From positions 264,053,162 to 264,117,161 of the forward strand of contig OY856188.1 in the NCBI GenBank assembly GCA_963693315.1: a stretch of 64,000 bases of DNA, read 5' to 3'. Made by a program: the position numbers and the translations under genes. The stretch comes from Diogma glabrata (Eukaryota; Arthropoda; Insecta; Diptera; Cylindrotomidae). Shown piece after piece: positions 47,376 through 58,140 of this stretch (positions are counted from its first letter, which is position 1; every line of letters starts with the position of its first letter). The notes beneath the pieces were generated by a model. The model made no database searches. It was not told the DNA's origin and worked only from the letters and a program-made list of their open reading frames with translations.

Positions 47376-47777
47376 CTTGATATCTCAGAGCTGTGAGATT
47401 TCAGCCCCTCCATATTTTTCAACTATACTTGGGTTATGGTTTGGAATTCCTTTGAAGATCAGATTATTACGTCGTTTTACATTTTCTAAGCGTTCAATTC
47501 TTTCTTCCAAGTCACTTTCGCGTTTCAATAGTTGCTCTACCATATTTTTTAGCGAGTGATTTTCTGCACGTATGCTCTGGAGTTCTTTCTGCAGATACTC
47601 TTTTGTTGCAACTTGTTCTAGCTTGTGGTCTAGGAGCTAACTGAAAGCGTTCATCAGCTGTGACATGTTCATTTGCCTAACTGCCAAATCAGGCTGCGAT
47701 TGTGTTTTTTTTGCCATTGGCCGCTGTTCTGGTGATTCTATGCTTCTTTTAATTGTTGTTAAAGAATTATTTGCCAT
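47320..47777 (-). pseudogene. LINE ORF1 N-terminal coiled-coil region
   Basis: An ATG on the minus strand at 47777 starts MANNSLTTIKRSIESPEQRP, followed by a region around one in-frame stop. A heptad-rich coiled coil then follows (HKLEQVATKEYLQKELQSIR, MVEQLLKRESDLEERIERLE) and KRRNNLIFKGIP. The RRNNLIF.G(I/L)P motif directly after a coiled coil is typical of ORF1 proteins of CR1/jockey/I-like LINEs, where the coiled coil trimerises the RNA-binding protein. It is the 5' gene of the minus-strand LINE, which continues at lower coordinates. Confidence 0.75.
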
Positions 47778-47829
47778 ATGTCTGGTTTGGATGTCACTTT
47801 CATATAAATAACGTACTTTTTATTGAGAT

Positions 47830-48173
47830 GTTTGTATTTTAAAAAATTTTTATTAAAATAATTTTTGAAAAATTTAAAAAATTTTTAACAAAAAAAAAAC
47901 AAAAGTTTTGGTCAGTGGGCCAATTTATTTCCATAATAATGAATAATTAATTTCAACGCGTAATCATTTTAAAATTATAAAGTAATTTTTCAATTAATCA
48001 AAATAGAGTTAAGTAAGTTAAGTGAAAATTCGGTAGTAAGTTAGGAGTTACAATTAGTCAGTCAACAAAAAAGGTCAATTCTAGCAATTCAGTCCACAGT
48101 AAAATTTATATCTATATAAACTATTAAACGAGTTTATTTGAACTAATTAATGTTGGTGATTACGTTCTTAAAA
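47830..48173. repeat. LTR-like remnant, left part
   Basis: Resembles the middle of the solo LTR at 33341-34295. For example 'caacgcgtaatcatttt.aaattataaagtaat' here matches 'caacgagtaatcattttttt.aattatataagtaat' near 33630, followed in both by a 'gtcagt'-containing stretch. It is interrupted at 48174 by the poly(A) tail of a LINE. Confidence 0.45.
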
Positions 48174-49560
48174 GTTTTTTTTTTTTTTTTTTTTTTATTA
48201 TAAGTTAGGCATGTTTAGTGTTAATCATAATAAATTATTAATTAACGTCTCTGAATATCCGAAGATACCATGCCAACTAGGAAGTGTGGTTAAGTTTGAA
48301 TAAATTAAGTTTCTTTTAGAAATTTATGGACGTTAACTTTAAAACTTTGAGGATTAAAGCTATCAGGAAAAACCCATGAAGGTAAGGCGTTCCAGAGATG
48401 AGAGACTCTGTTGAAAAAATCACGCTGAAAGGCAACAGTTCTGCACCTTTTTATATGAACCGTAAAAGGATGAGCTATAACATTTGCTCTGGTGTTACGC
48501 AATGGAATTGCTAGTTCAGGTAAAATTGATTTAATCTCTTCAGAAGTTCGTTCATCCATAATGTATTTGTAGAAAATTGTCAAATCCGCAACATTTCGTC
48601 TGTGCTGTAAAGAATCAAGCTCATCAGTAAGAGTTGAGTTGCCAATCAGTTTAACAGCTCTGCGCTGAACAGAATCAAGGCACTTCAAACTACTATAATA
48701 AGCTCCACCCCATATGTGAGAACAGTACTCCATGCAGGGACGTATAAATGATTTGTAAATTAAAAGAAGCTGTTCGCTATTAAAAAACTTACGACATCGT
48801 CCCAAAAAGCCCAATTTTTGAACAGCGTTCTTAGCTAAGTTAAAAATATGAGAATTCCATTTCAAATTATTTTCAACTTCTACTCCTAAAAGCCTAACAG
48901 ATCCTTTGTCTACAAGATCTTTAGAGTCGAACTTCAATGGAAACGGAATAGGTGTGGATAATCTAGAAAAATAACAAGCCTGTGTTTTGCTCGTATTGAA
49001 TTCAACACTATTAGCGAGCCCCCAATCCAAAATAGTTTTAAGGTCATGGTTTAAAGAATCAATTAAATTTGATCTACAGTTGTTAAGCGCTAACTGTGAA
49101 TATAATTTAGGGTTCTCATGAGACGCATGAAGAGTGCTATCATCAGCAAAACTATGGATAGGACTAATCGTTGAATCCAACAAATCATTAATATAAATAA
49201 GAAAAAGAGTTGGTGACAAAGCAGAACCCTGAGGAACTCCTGCATTAGTTGAAAAGACATCCGATGAAATACCATCAACATTGACCCGAAATTTCCGCTC
49301 GGAAATAAAACTTTGTATCCAAGATATAAGTTGCTCATCCAAACCATTACATCTTAATTTGCAAATAAGATTGTTGTGCCAAACTTTATCAAATGCTTTG
49401 GATATATCAAGAGCAATACCGAAAGTCTCACCATGATTTTCAAGCGATTTGTTCCATATATGAGTGACAAAGGAAAGTAAATCTCCCGTCGCTCTTCCTT
49501 TTCGAAACCCGTATTGAAAAGTGAAACGAAGAGTCAGTTTAAAGTGAGAACAGGGCTGAA
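48174..49560 (-). mobile_element. 5'-truncated jockey-type LINE with poly(A) tail
   Basis: On the minus strand, about 1.3 kb of ORF2 coding is followed by a short 3' UTR and a run of about 21 A (plus-strand T run ending near 48196). The 5' side begins within the RT domain, the usual 5' truncation. It separates two blocks that resemble one LTR family. I did not find a clear target duplication. Confidence 0.7.
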
Positions 49561-49567
49561 ATAACAA
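48305..49567 (-). CDS. Jockey-type reverse transcriptase, 420 codons open
   Basis: The longest clean element frame in the window. It has QYGFRKGRATGDLLSF (residues 18-33), IALDISKAFDKVWH with the palm Asp (about 51-64), GVPQGSALSPTLFLIYINDL (110-129), SFADDSTLH with both catalytic Asp (139-147), LLGVEVENNLKWNSHI, then the C-terminal half LGFLGRCRKFF, YKSFIRPCMEYCSHIWGGA, LDSVQRRAVKLIG and HRRNVADLTIFYKYI. The protein ends KFLKET, normal for the family. The N-terminal endonuclease and fingers are missing (5' truncation), and the first ~16 residues may derive from flanking DNA. The absence of frameshifts suggests a recent insertion. Confidence 0.88.
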   Translation of the reverse strand: MLFQPCSHFKLTLRFTFQYGFRKGRATGDLLSFVTHIWNKSLENHGETFGIALDISKAFDKVWHNNLICKLRCNGLDEQLISWIQSFISERKFRVNVDGISSDVFSTNAGVPQGSALSPTLFLIYINDLLDSTISPIHSFADDSTLHASHENPKLYSQLALNNCRSNLIDSLNHDLKTILDWGLANSVEFNTSKTQACYFSRLSTPIPFPLKFDSKDLVDKGSVRLLGVEVENNLKWNSHIFNLAKNAVQKLGFLGRCRKFFNSEQLLLIYKSFIRPCMEYCSHIWGGAYYSSLKCLDSVQRRAVKLIGNSTLTDELDSLQHRRNVADLTIFYKYIMDERTSEEIKSILPELAIPLRNTRANVIAHPFTVHIKRCRTVAFQRDFFNRVSHLWNALPSWVFPDSFNPQSFKVNVHKFLKET

Positions 49568-49990
49568 CAGTAGTGTCTCAGATCACTATAAAACCACCAC
49601 ATTTCAGTTTGTTATAAGTAGTGTCAACCATTTCAGTTGCACTACATTTTATATCAGCTAACATTCAATATAATATTCTAACAACAAACTCATTATCAAC
49701 TAAACAATAGTAGTGTCACAAATTCGAATTCCACTGCATTTCTTTATATATTAGTGTTAATTAAAGTACTGCACTACATTTTCAAATAAATAGTGCACTA
49801 ACGTTACAATTGGCACTACAATTGTAAGAGTGTCAAAAAATATTTCGTGTTCATAAAATCTTTTTATTTTTTCTGAAACTAACTTTTCAAAATAAAAGTG
49901 CAGGACTGATGAAAAATTTGCGTAAAGCATCACAGAAGCCCGTAATACTATTTTTCGACCTTTTACTGTACTAACAATAAACACTACACA
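49568..49990. repeat. LTR-like remnant, right part
   Basis: Carries repeated 'tagtgtc.....gcactacattt' motifs like those at the right end of the solo LTR at 34080-34270 ('agtagtg', 'gttgcactacaatttaatta'). Together with 47830-48173 it looks like a second, older copy of that LTR split by the jockey-type LINE. Confidence 0.45.
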
Positions 49991-51690
49991 TCATTTGCTG
50001 TAAAAGCTTTTTTTTTGAAGTTTTGAACTATAGGTTAGACCGATATCTCCTCTTTCTAATAACACATTTCCTCCACTTTATAATTATTAACTTCAGTGAA
50101 TTACATCCACAACGATAACTTAATCCAATATAAGTATAATCAAAAATATCAAATTTCAGCACAAAACTCAACAAAAATAAATCAATTTTCAGTAGAAATA
50201 ATTACACTTTGTTATCAAATAAATAAACGAACTATAACGAATAACATGGATAACTTCAATTATAATGTTGTTAGTTTCTGAAATTATTAGTATTTAAAAA
50301 AAATCATTTACCAGACAATAATTAAACTAAACACACAAAAATTAGAATTTCCTGTTCTGTCGTTTCAATACAAAAAACTAAAGGAAAATTTTATATAAAT
50401 TCTAACGTTTGTGTAAATCAAGTAACACAAGGTCATAGATATAATCATAACACAACTAAAGAAAATTTGTGGAAAATCTTTTTCGTACATATATTAATAA
50501 ATCTATTTTTTACGTTTGTTTATTTATAAAATTTAATTAAATTTAATTTAGTTTATTATGTTATTATTAGTTTTGTCAGTGTAGTTAAGATTAGTTAATG
50601 TAATATCAACAATTTGTGCGCACGGTTTCAATGGATGTGTTCGTTATTGCTTCTGTTAAGTTTTTGTTTTTCATTTTCCATTAATTAAATTTTCTTTTAT
50701 TACTTCGTTTTTATTATTAGTTAATGCAGATGTACATATTTACTTGTGTTGTGAAAAATTCGTAAAACACATATGTTTACATGTAAAATTATTCGAGACA
50801 CAACAATTTTGACAAGTACGGAAGAGAAAAAAATCAATGTATTATATTTTCTCTTTGCAAAAAAATGTGTACAGTGGAAAAGTATAGAAAATATGGAAAA
50901 TATACAGTTTTAAAATTTTTGGTAATGGTATTTTTTGAATGTGTGCGATTTAATTTCAAAGTTTAAACTGAATTTGAAAATGAAATGACGGGAATTTGTA
51001 TAAACATTTGGATTTTTGTTGAATGAATACTATGTGAAGAGTAGCGACATATGCGGACAAGTTCATGAAATTTTGAACCACAATCTGGGTCTTCTAAATA
51101 CCTGACTAAATTTTAGATAAGAAGTTCAAAACTTGCAACAAAAATACGCCAATTTTTTTAATATTTTTATGTTATGGAACTTAAACATTGAATTTATTTC
51201 ATAAAATTTGTGAAAATTTTCTAACAAAATAGAAAAAACAAAACATCAAATAAAATGGGAAATATCATCAAATAAATCATATATTATGAAATATTTAATC
51301 GAATTTATGTCGCTTCACCTGAAATAGCAGAATGAATGTTAAAAAATTAAACGATAAAAAACAGCTGATCTGCCACAAATTTTAATAATAAAGTAGAAAC
51401 TCGTTCAATTTTGAATTTATTTAATTTTTTTAATTTAGATCAAATAGCAAATTGATGCTCAAATATTCAATGATTTAAAAGAATATAATATATTATATTT
51501 TTTAATAAACTAATATAATTTTTTGGGAGAGATTCATTTGGTTTTGATTGGGTTTTTGGATTAAATTAATATTTAAAGAAATTTCTTAAGCATATCTGTC
51601 AACGCCTTTTAAAATGCCCTACCATTCCCACCCCGTATTTTAAAAAATGCAAAACCAAAATTCTTCTGAGTTTTGTTAGAGTTTTGCTGA
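49991..51690. other. AT-rich spacer
   Basis: No coding domain or repeat structure recognised. Confidence 0.5.
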
Positions 51691-51699
51691 AATGATTTA

Positions 51700-51845
51700 A
51701 TTCATAGCAGGTGATTTTAATGTACGAAATGACACAAGGCTCCCTCATTCTGCCCCCCCGGAACCACGAAGGTGAATCCGCCGAACTGTTTTCAGATTTT
51801 AATCTACTTACTCAGCTAGTCGATAAACCAACTCGCATTCCTGAC
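51700..51845 (+). pseudogene. LINE endonuclease fragment, upstream of hAT insertion
   Basis: The plus strand at 51708 gives AGDFNV (GDFN endonuclease motif). After shifts, HEGESAELFSDFNLLTQLVD and KPTRIPD follow. The coding stops exactly at the hAT boundary (51845/51846) and resumes at 53565. The element is 5'-truncated just before the GDFN motif. Confidence 0.75.
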
Positions 51846-51857
51846 TAGGGCCGGGAA

Positions 51858-52190
51858 AAATATCGATATATCTATAAATATCGATATATCTATAAATATC
51901 GATAACTATCGATATGTCGAATATTGATATTGGGATGATAAACATCGATATATCGATAATATCGATATATTGATAATGTCGATATATCGATATATCGATA
52001 TATCATTATATCGATAAATCGATATATAGAAATTATTGATATTATCGATATATCGATATTATCGATATATTGATAATATCGACCGATATTATCGATATTA
52101 TCGGTATTATCGATATTATCGATATAATCGATTTATCGATAATTTCGATATACCGATATATTGATATATTAGTATATTGATATATGAAGA
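51858..52190. repeat. TATCGATA-type tandem array, left
   Basis: Dozens of overlapping ATCGATAT/TATCGATA units with occasional A/T variants. Each unit is palindromic, and the array as a whole can pair with the right-hand array. Confidence 0.9.
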
Positions 52191-52333
52191 GTTCGCAAAA
52201 AAAACGGAAATTTATAAACTGCGGTTTCAGGTTTTCAATTTGTAGAAGCCTGCGGTTACGGTTCGGTTTTCGGTTTTTGGTTTTTATTATAATGTTCTCA
52301 ATTCAACGCAAAGATATTTACTTGAATTAATAT

Positions 52334-52450
52334 ACTTCTTGTATCAAATAAGAATAGTTTTAAGTGAATGACCGCTAAGGCGAGATCCTAATTTACGACT
52401 AAAGTTATCTGAAACCGAAAAAACACGTTCAGATTCGGTGGGAGGATTAC
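52334..52450 (-). pseudogene. hAT transposase C-terminal remnant
   Basis: Minus-strand codons read PPTESERVFSVSDNFSRKLG, then SRLSGHSLKTILYLIQEVY and a stop. SERVFS.(S/A)....R..L.......LYL is the conserved dimerisation end of hAT transposases. The catalytic region upstream is not readable. The orientation agrees with transcription toward lower coordinates. Confidence 0.75.
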
Positions 52451-52952
52451 GCCTTTATCAAAAATTGCCTGCTTATGAAATTTGACCTTGTAATACCTCT
52501 AATAGAAAAACCGTCTTTTGTGGCCAATTCTCCAACAATCTAGAGAAGCTTTGTTCATAAAATAAACTAACGTTTTTTGTGTGAGTTTCTAATTAGATTT
52601 GTTAAAGCAAGATTTGTGTCAGAATCGTGTGGTCTTTTACAAGAAATTTTATGAACAATTCGCATCTGGTTGATCATTGCAGACTAGAAACCTTAGAACT
52701 GTTCACGCATCTGATCCACTTTTCTTACATTTAGCTCTATTGTTGGCATTGTTCGTAGATGAAATTTTTGTAAAATATTCCCAAACTGCTGTTGATGATG
52801 ATGACATATTTTTTTTGGAATATTGTTGCTTTACAATTTCCACTGCGAATAGTGTGAAGTGTAAAAGTAAATTATTTAATATTTTTTCGTTATTATTAAC
52901 AACAGTTTATTAATAATTACCTATTATTTTACAGTATATTACTTATACTTAT

Positions 52953-53099
52953 ATTAGCCACATTTCATAACACCATGTGATCCGAATCCGCCTAAGTTTT
53001 ACATGCAAAATCAGATCCAAACTTTGTTTTTAGATCTCAGTTTGCATGCAAAACTTAGGCGGATCCGGATCACACGGTTTCATGAAATGCCGCTAATAT
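52953..53099. repeat. 147-bp palindrome inside hAT
   Basis: Left arm 'attagccacatttcataac' through 'ccgcctaagttttacatgcaaa' faces the right arm 'tttgcatgcaaaacttaggcgg' (shown in parts) through 'tttcatgaaatgccgctaat'. Arms are about 57 bp with a ~30-bp loop. Confidence 0.8.
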
Positions 53100-53224
53100 T
53101 AGTCAACCCAATCAACAAATTCAAATTTAGCGATAAACAAAGTTATTTTTTTTTGTTGATTTTTTGTTTGGCTCAATATGAAACGAAATTAAGATCACAA
53201 ATTAATTACTACATTGATTCAAAA

Positions 53225-53545
53225 TTCGATATTATCGATATTATCGATATATCGATATTATCGATATATTGATAATATCGATATATCGATATATCGATAA
53301 ATCGATATATCGATATTATTGATATTATCGATATATCGATATTATCGATATATTGGTAATATCGATATTGTCGATATATCGATATATCGATTTATTAATA
53401 TAATCGGTATATCGATATATCGATAAATCGATATATTGATATATCGATAAATCGATATATTGATATATCGATAAATCGATATATCGATACATCGGTTTTA
53501 TCGATATTTTTTTATATCGATATTATCGATAATTTTTTAAATATC
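53225..53545. repeat. TATCGATA-type tandem array, right
   Basis: Same composition as the left array. Ends against 'aaatatcgcccagcccta', the right terminal repeat. Confidence 0.9.
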
Positions 53546-54164
53546 GCCCAGCCCTATTCCTGACATTAGTACTCACACTCCTCATCTTTTAGATCTATTT
53601 CTTTCTACTCACCCCGATAAATACAGAATAATGTCCGATTTTCCTATGGGATCATCTGATCACTGTTTGGTGAGGGCAGAATTCAAAACAAATCCTTCTG
53701 CAGTAGATAATACTCCAATTCCACGAACTTTATGGCATTACATATATGAATGTGAACTGGGGTGCTATGAACAGCTTTTTGTCCCATCTCAACTGGACTA
53801 GATTATCTGCTGATAAAAACGTAAATGCGATTGCGCCGTGAATAAAATTCGTCTTCGATCTGCTATGAAACGCTTCATTCCAATATTCATTCAAAAACCG
53901 AAGTCCGCAAACAACTCATGGTTTAATGAAGCCTGCCGGTCAGCGTTTGACTCCAAACATAGAACTCATTTGCAATTTCAACAAACAATTACTGCTAACA
54001 ATCGTGAACTTCTGATAGCTGCCAGTAGAAGTGCTAAAAATACCATAAACAATGCCAAGCGGTTAGACGATCTGAAAACTCGTGACAAAATTAGACAAAT
54101 CCTGAACGGTAATAACAACCCCAATTGTTTCTGGTTATTTGCTGGCTGGGTCTAAAGAAATTTT

Positions 54165-55139
54165 ATGGGTAAAAAAACAACACAAGTTCCTCTTCTCAAA
54201 TCATGCAATATAATTCACTCCACATCTAAACAAAAAGCTGATCTTTTAGCTTTTCATCTTGCCGCCTCAGAACTGTCAGCTTCTAATCAGCTGCCGCCTT
54301 CCCTCTCAATAGGCAAACACTTTAAGAAACAGGTCTATTTCCGTAGTCGAGTTGTATCAAAGATTCTTAAAGAACTAAATGTGAATAAATCAGCGGGTCC
54401 AGACGGTATACCAGACATCGTACCTAGAAACTGAAATCAATCTTTAGCTAAACCGTTATAGACTATTCCAACTTTCAATGATAACTTGCACTTTTCCATC
54501 ATCCTGGAAAATCACCATTGTCCACCCAATTCCAAAAAAAAGGAAATAAAACCGATGGTTCCAACTATAGGCCGATTGCTATAGTCTCCATACTCTCTAA
54601 AGTAATGAAGTCAATGACAAAGTTTCATCTAATGAACTTCTTGGAGGATTGCAATTTACTGTCAGATCGCCAATATGGATTTTAAAGAGGCAGATCTACT
54701 AGTGATTAAATAGTGTATTTGACTGACTTATGGAACCGCAATATTGTAAATAAAGGTGAAACGCAAATAGTCGCTTTAGATATTTCTAAAGCCTTCAACC
54801 GTATGTGGCATAAATCATTGTTTGTTAAACTAACGGCACTGGGCATTGCTAGCTCCCTAGTCTCCTGGATTGAGAGCTCTCTGAAGAACCGCGTAATACA
54901 GGTAGTTGTCGACCTCTGCGCAACCTGTAAGTTCCATATTCTTAACGCTGGTGTTCTTGATTTTCATAAACGATCTTTCGCTATCCACTCTTAATCCGGT
55001 TCATTCGTACGCGGATTATAGTACCTTATCCTCTGGGTACAATTTCCACAGCCGTACCCCCATCAATTTAAACACAGTCGCTTCAAAACAAGATGAAGTG
55101 ATGTTTTCTTTGTCACAGGACATCAATATCATCCTTTAA
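54165..55139 (+). pseudogene. Jockey-type RT domain with YADY active site
   Basis: Three successive frames: 54165-54434 (fingers entry, SAGPDGIPD), 54713-54994 (palm A, ALDISKAF with the Asp kept, although the following D of AFD is N) and 54906-55139 (LIFINDLS and YADY). A stop and shift near 54434 and 54700 remove the intact IVHPIPKK region. Decayed. Confidence 0.8.
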
Positions 55140-55303
55140 TGGGAGAAAGCTAGCCGGGTCGAATTCAAAACATCTAAATTTCAAGCTTGTCTTTACAAAC
55201 ATAAACGCGACGGACCGGAATTTTTACCATGCGTTGATGATTCCTCAATTAACAACTCTCTATCGACTCACACGCTCGCACTAGAAGTAGATTCCAAACT
55301 TTC

Positions 55304-55777
55304 TTGGGAAAGCCAAACCTACATATTTACTCAAGAGCCACAGTTGCAGCTAAATGTTTGGGTTATCTAAGAAGAAGTAAATTCTACTTTACTCCTTCTG
55401 AATTGCTGATTATATATAAAGCTTTTATAAGACAACATATGGAATATAATTCTCATGTACGGGCAGGGGCAACAAAAAATCATTTAGTCGCATTAGATAG
55501 AATTCAAAACCAGGCATGCAAGTTAATTGATGGTGCTAATATAACAAACTCTCTAGATTTCCTCGATCATAGACGCAATATAGGAGCCCTCTGTGTATTT
55601 TATAAATCCTATTATGGTAAGTGTTCAGCAGATATAAAAGCGGTAATGCCTTTACGACGTCAGTTCTCGCGCACTACTCGTCTAGCAACAAACTCCCATG
55701 AGCACTCGCTTGAACTATTCTTTGTCCGAACTGAGCGATATGTCTTGTCTTTTTTCCCACAAGCAACCTCTTTATGA
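55304..55777 (+). pseudogene. Jockey-type ORF2 C-terminal region
   Basis: 157 open codons: LGYLRRSKFYFTPSELLIIY, KAFIRQHMEYNSHVRAG, ALDRIQNQACKLIDG and LDHRRNIGALCVFYKSYYG. This is the standard post-RT region of jockey-type ORF2 (Y.A.IRP.MEY.SH.W.GA...L..LD.IQ..A..LI). It parallels the C-terminal half of the 48305-49567 ORF, so both belong to related but distinct families. Confidence 0.8.
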
Positions 55778-55985
55778 AATTCTCTAAAATCCACTGTTTT
55801 TCCGCCTAGTTACAATCTTCAAAAATTTCAGCTTGACATAAAGAAACTAACTTTCACACATTAAAAGTAAATACAAAAACGCCTTACACATTTCCTTCCC
55901 TTTCCTCTACTACCGCCTAGTTTTTTTGGCTCCTTTACTTATCACTCCTCTTCTCCAAAACGTTGTGCCTGAATTAAATATTAAA

Positions 55986-56340
55986 TTTTTTACTGTGCAT
56001 TATGTTATCTAAACAAAAACAATATATAACAAAAACAAAATTTTAGAGGTAAGAGAAATATTTATACTGAGCGTGGCAAACCGAGAATTGGGAAGCAGAA
56101 TTGTTGTAAGTATTGACAAAATCTTATATTTCCAGTTTCATGAAAATTGGTAGACAATGATTTTAATGAAGTTTAAACAAAACAGTTGTTTGGTAGACTC
56201 TCATCACGTTATTAAGCTAATAACGAAAGCTAATCTTTTTCTTTGGTAGCTCAGCCAAGATCTTTTTCTTGAAAATTCATATCACTTATAAAGTTTAGTA
56301 AAAAGCCTTGCCTGAACGAAGAATGAAGACAAAATTCAGC
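55986..56340. other. Spacer, nothing recognised
   Basis: AT-rich, no domain recognised. Confidence 0.4.
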
Positions 56341-57060
56341 AGTTGTATTCTAGATCCCCTGCCATTTTGTTTGATTCAACCAAAAAAGGTTTGACCGTAG
56401 GTGGCCATTTGAACGTGTTGATGCAGAACTTTTGAAAACCAAAAATCGAATAAAAGGACTTACATAAATGCTCTAAGAATTTTACAAGTCTGGGGGTTAA
56501 CACTATGGACAAACACCAAAGAGGCGACTGCTTTTCTTGCCTTAAAGACGCCGATGGATGAACTATTTAAACATATAGTAAGCACTGCTTTCGAAGCTAA
56601 ACAGAACAATAACGAAAACACGAAAACTGAGATTCTGAAAAAAATCAACGATTTATTAAATCAACATAAGATACCCAAAAATGGAACAAAACGATGCTCA
56701 AAGCAAATTTTTAGATACACGAGCAAGTGCAAAACCGCAAAATTTCATATTTTGAAGCTGCTCAGGCACAGAATAGCCAACAGTCAGATGCTGATGATGT
56801 CCCACAGCACAACAATGTACCGAAATGAGACATGATGAAACATGACTGAATCAAATAAAAGTGAAACTGAACCGACTAATGAAGCAGTCGTACTAGAGGA
56901 AGAGTAGATCCCAGTTGGTGAGGAGAGGAAAAGCGAAGATAAGGGAAAGAGGAAGCATGGCGTAATCCAAAACGCTAAAAAAGCCAAACAAAAAATAAAA
57001 GAATTAAAGCATTGATAATCCACCATTCTTGGCAAGGGGTGCTATGAAATAAAAGCTGTT
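56341..57060 (+). pseudogene. Possible LINE ORF1 (R1-like) remnant
   Basis: Scattered plus-strand coding of high Lys/Glu/Asn content. A frame from 56554 begins MDELFKHIVSTAFEAKQNNN. Basic and acidic stretches follow, near 56880-57000. It lies upstream of, and in the same orientation as, the R1-type RT relic at 57440, which is where ORF1 would be. No zinc knuckles can be read, so the assignment is by context. Confidence 0.3.
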
Positions 57061-57439
57061 GTGTCAACCCCTGTGACGGAGGTTTGAGAGTAAAAGCGAT
57101 GAAAAATGTCGGTTTTCTAATGGTTCTGCAGAAAAAACCGGCCTAAAAAAGTCAGAGCTATCCTTATACTGAAATAGATACGAAAGCGAAACAACAGCGG
57201 ACAAACTAATTGGTGCAAAAACTGACGTAGACATGCTGAATATGGCTATTGAGAAATAAATTATAGCAATTTTTTCATAACTAGTATTCCGTGCTGCGTG
57301 AAATAACAAATTCGTATTAAAGAAAATATTTCGAAAAGAATATTATATAAAAAATATAATAATTCGAAAATATTTCGAAGAAAATATTATTATTATAGGC
57401 GTACTGACTTAATGTAATTGTAATTGCAGTCCTGAAAGA

Positions 57440-58140
57440 TTTTAGCTCCTTCTTGCTTAAAATTCTTCAACAGCTGCCCCAGATTTGGTAGCTTTCCTAT
57501 AAAGAGTAGAAGATTGCTTGGGTTATTATAGTTCCAAAAGTCAGAGATAGGGACCTTGGCGACAACTCTTACTGACCAATCATGTTTCTTTCAGTTCTAA
57601 ATAACATTTTCGAGAAAATAATAAACAAAAAATTTTTAAACTGCATTTATTTGAATGGTGGATTGTCGGATAAGCAGTAAAGATATAAATCGGGTCGCTC
57701 TACCAAAAACGCAGTATGTAAACTAATAGAAATTGTCCAATTAACCGATGAAAAGTACTCTCTTGGCATTGTTATAGAAAAATCGGGTGTTTTTGATAAT
57801 CTACGGTGGACAAGAGGTGGACTACGGTCACGAATTATTAAAATGGAGTTGGTTGTTCACCTAATCTTCATATATTGCTGAATAACTATCTAAATACAAG
57901 CAAGGCAATAATTAAAGAGGATCTCCATTCGAAGGAAAATAACATTGAAAGAGGAGCCTCGAAAGGGTTTGTTCTTGGTCCTACACTTTGGGATATGGTC
58001 TTTGATACTAGCATGATATAGATGGAGTCTCAAAAGTTGCGTACGTTGATGATAAAGCGATAACGAACATCAACTACTGTGCATTCGAAATGATAACAAT
58101 TAACAATTCCAATTCGTCATGGCCAAATTCGATAGCTATC
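57440..58140 (+). pseudogene. R1-type LINE reverse transcriptase relic
   Basis: Plus-strand fragments in order: a KSGDRDLGDNS-like segment and (Y)RPI.LLSVLNNIFEKIINK near 57560-57620, GLSDKQYG..SGRST.NAVC near 57665-57720, YSLGIVIEKSGVFDNLRW near 57755-57810 (in R1 the motif is GI..D..GAFDNLWW), RGAS.G.VLGPTLWDMVFD near 57955-58000, and VAYVDDKA near 58035 (palm C, first catalytic position kept as YVDD). Many frameshifts. The GAFDNLWW-like signature and GPTLWD point to the R1 clade, which is mostly arthropod. Confidence 0.7.

Larger units (their letters stand above)
42592..47800 (-). mobile_element. Near-complete LINE (ORF1, endonuclease, RT), minus strand
   Basis: Read on the minus strand from about 47.8 kb down: ORF1 with coiled coil (47777 to ~47376), an inserted ~1-kb element, the rest of ORF1 (to ~45900), an APE-type endonuclease (~45872-45046), the RT (~44838-43831), the C-terminal region (to ~43120), a 3' UTR, and a (TAAA)n-like tail at 42592-42630. 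Multiple frameshifts show it is inactive. The clade is not certain; the APE endonuclease plus coiled-coil ORF1 fits the CR1/jockey/I assemblage. Confidence 0.75.
51846..53556 (-). mobile_element. hAT transposon remnant with TATCGATA arrays
   Basis: Termini TAGGGCCGGG (51846) and, inverted, TAGGGCTGGG (53556) are flanked by the perfect 8-bp duplication TTCCTGAC (51838-51845 and 53557-53564). It interrupts a LINE endonuclease frame. Just inside each end lies a long array of TATCGATA-type sequence (51858-52190 and 53225-53545). Between them are a hAT transposase C-terminal remnant on the minus strand (52334-52450) and a palindrome (52953-53099). Confidence 0.85.
53557..55985 (+). mobile_element. 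Jockey-type LINE ORF2, inactive
   Basis: Continues the endonuclease interrupted by the hAT: HTPHLLDLFLST and FPMGSSDHCLVRAEF (catalytic SDH) near 53570-53680. It then has the linker frame 53838-54155 (SWFNEACRSAFDSK), VNKSAGPDGIPDIVPRN near 54380, QIVALDISKAFNRMWHKSLF near 54765, FINDLSLSTLNPVHSYADYS near 54965, and the C-terminal frame 55304-55777. The catalytic YADD has become YADY, so it could not polymerise even without its frameshifts. The 3' end fades in an A-rich tract near 55985. Confidence 0.85.

Noticed and set aside
48174..48196. Poly(T) microsatellite as an independent repeat
   Set aside because: Its position directly after the jockey-type ORF2 on the minus strand identifies it as that element's poly(A) tail.
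51858..53545. CRISPR-like or satellite array
   Set aside because: The repeat is a simple ATCGATAT microsatellite without unique spacers, and the organism is eukaryotic. It lies within hAT ends.
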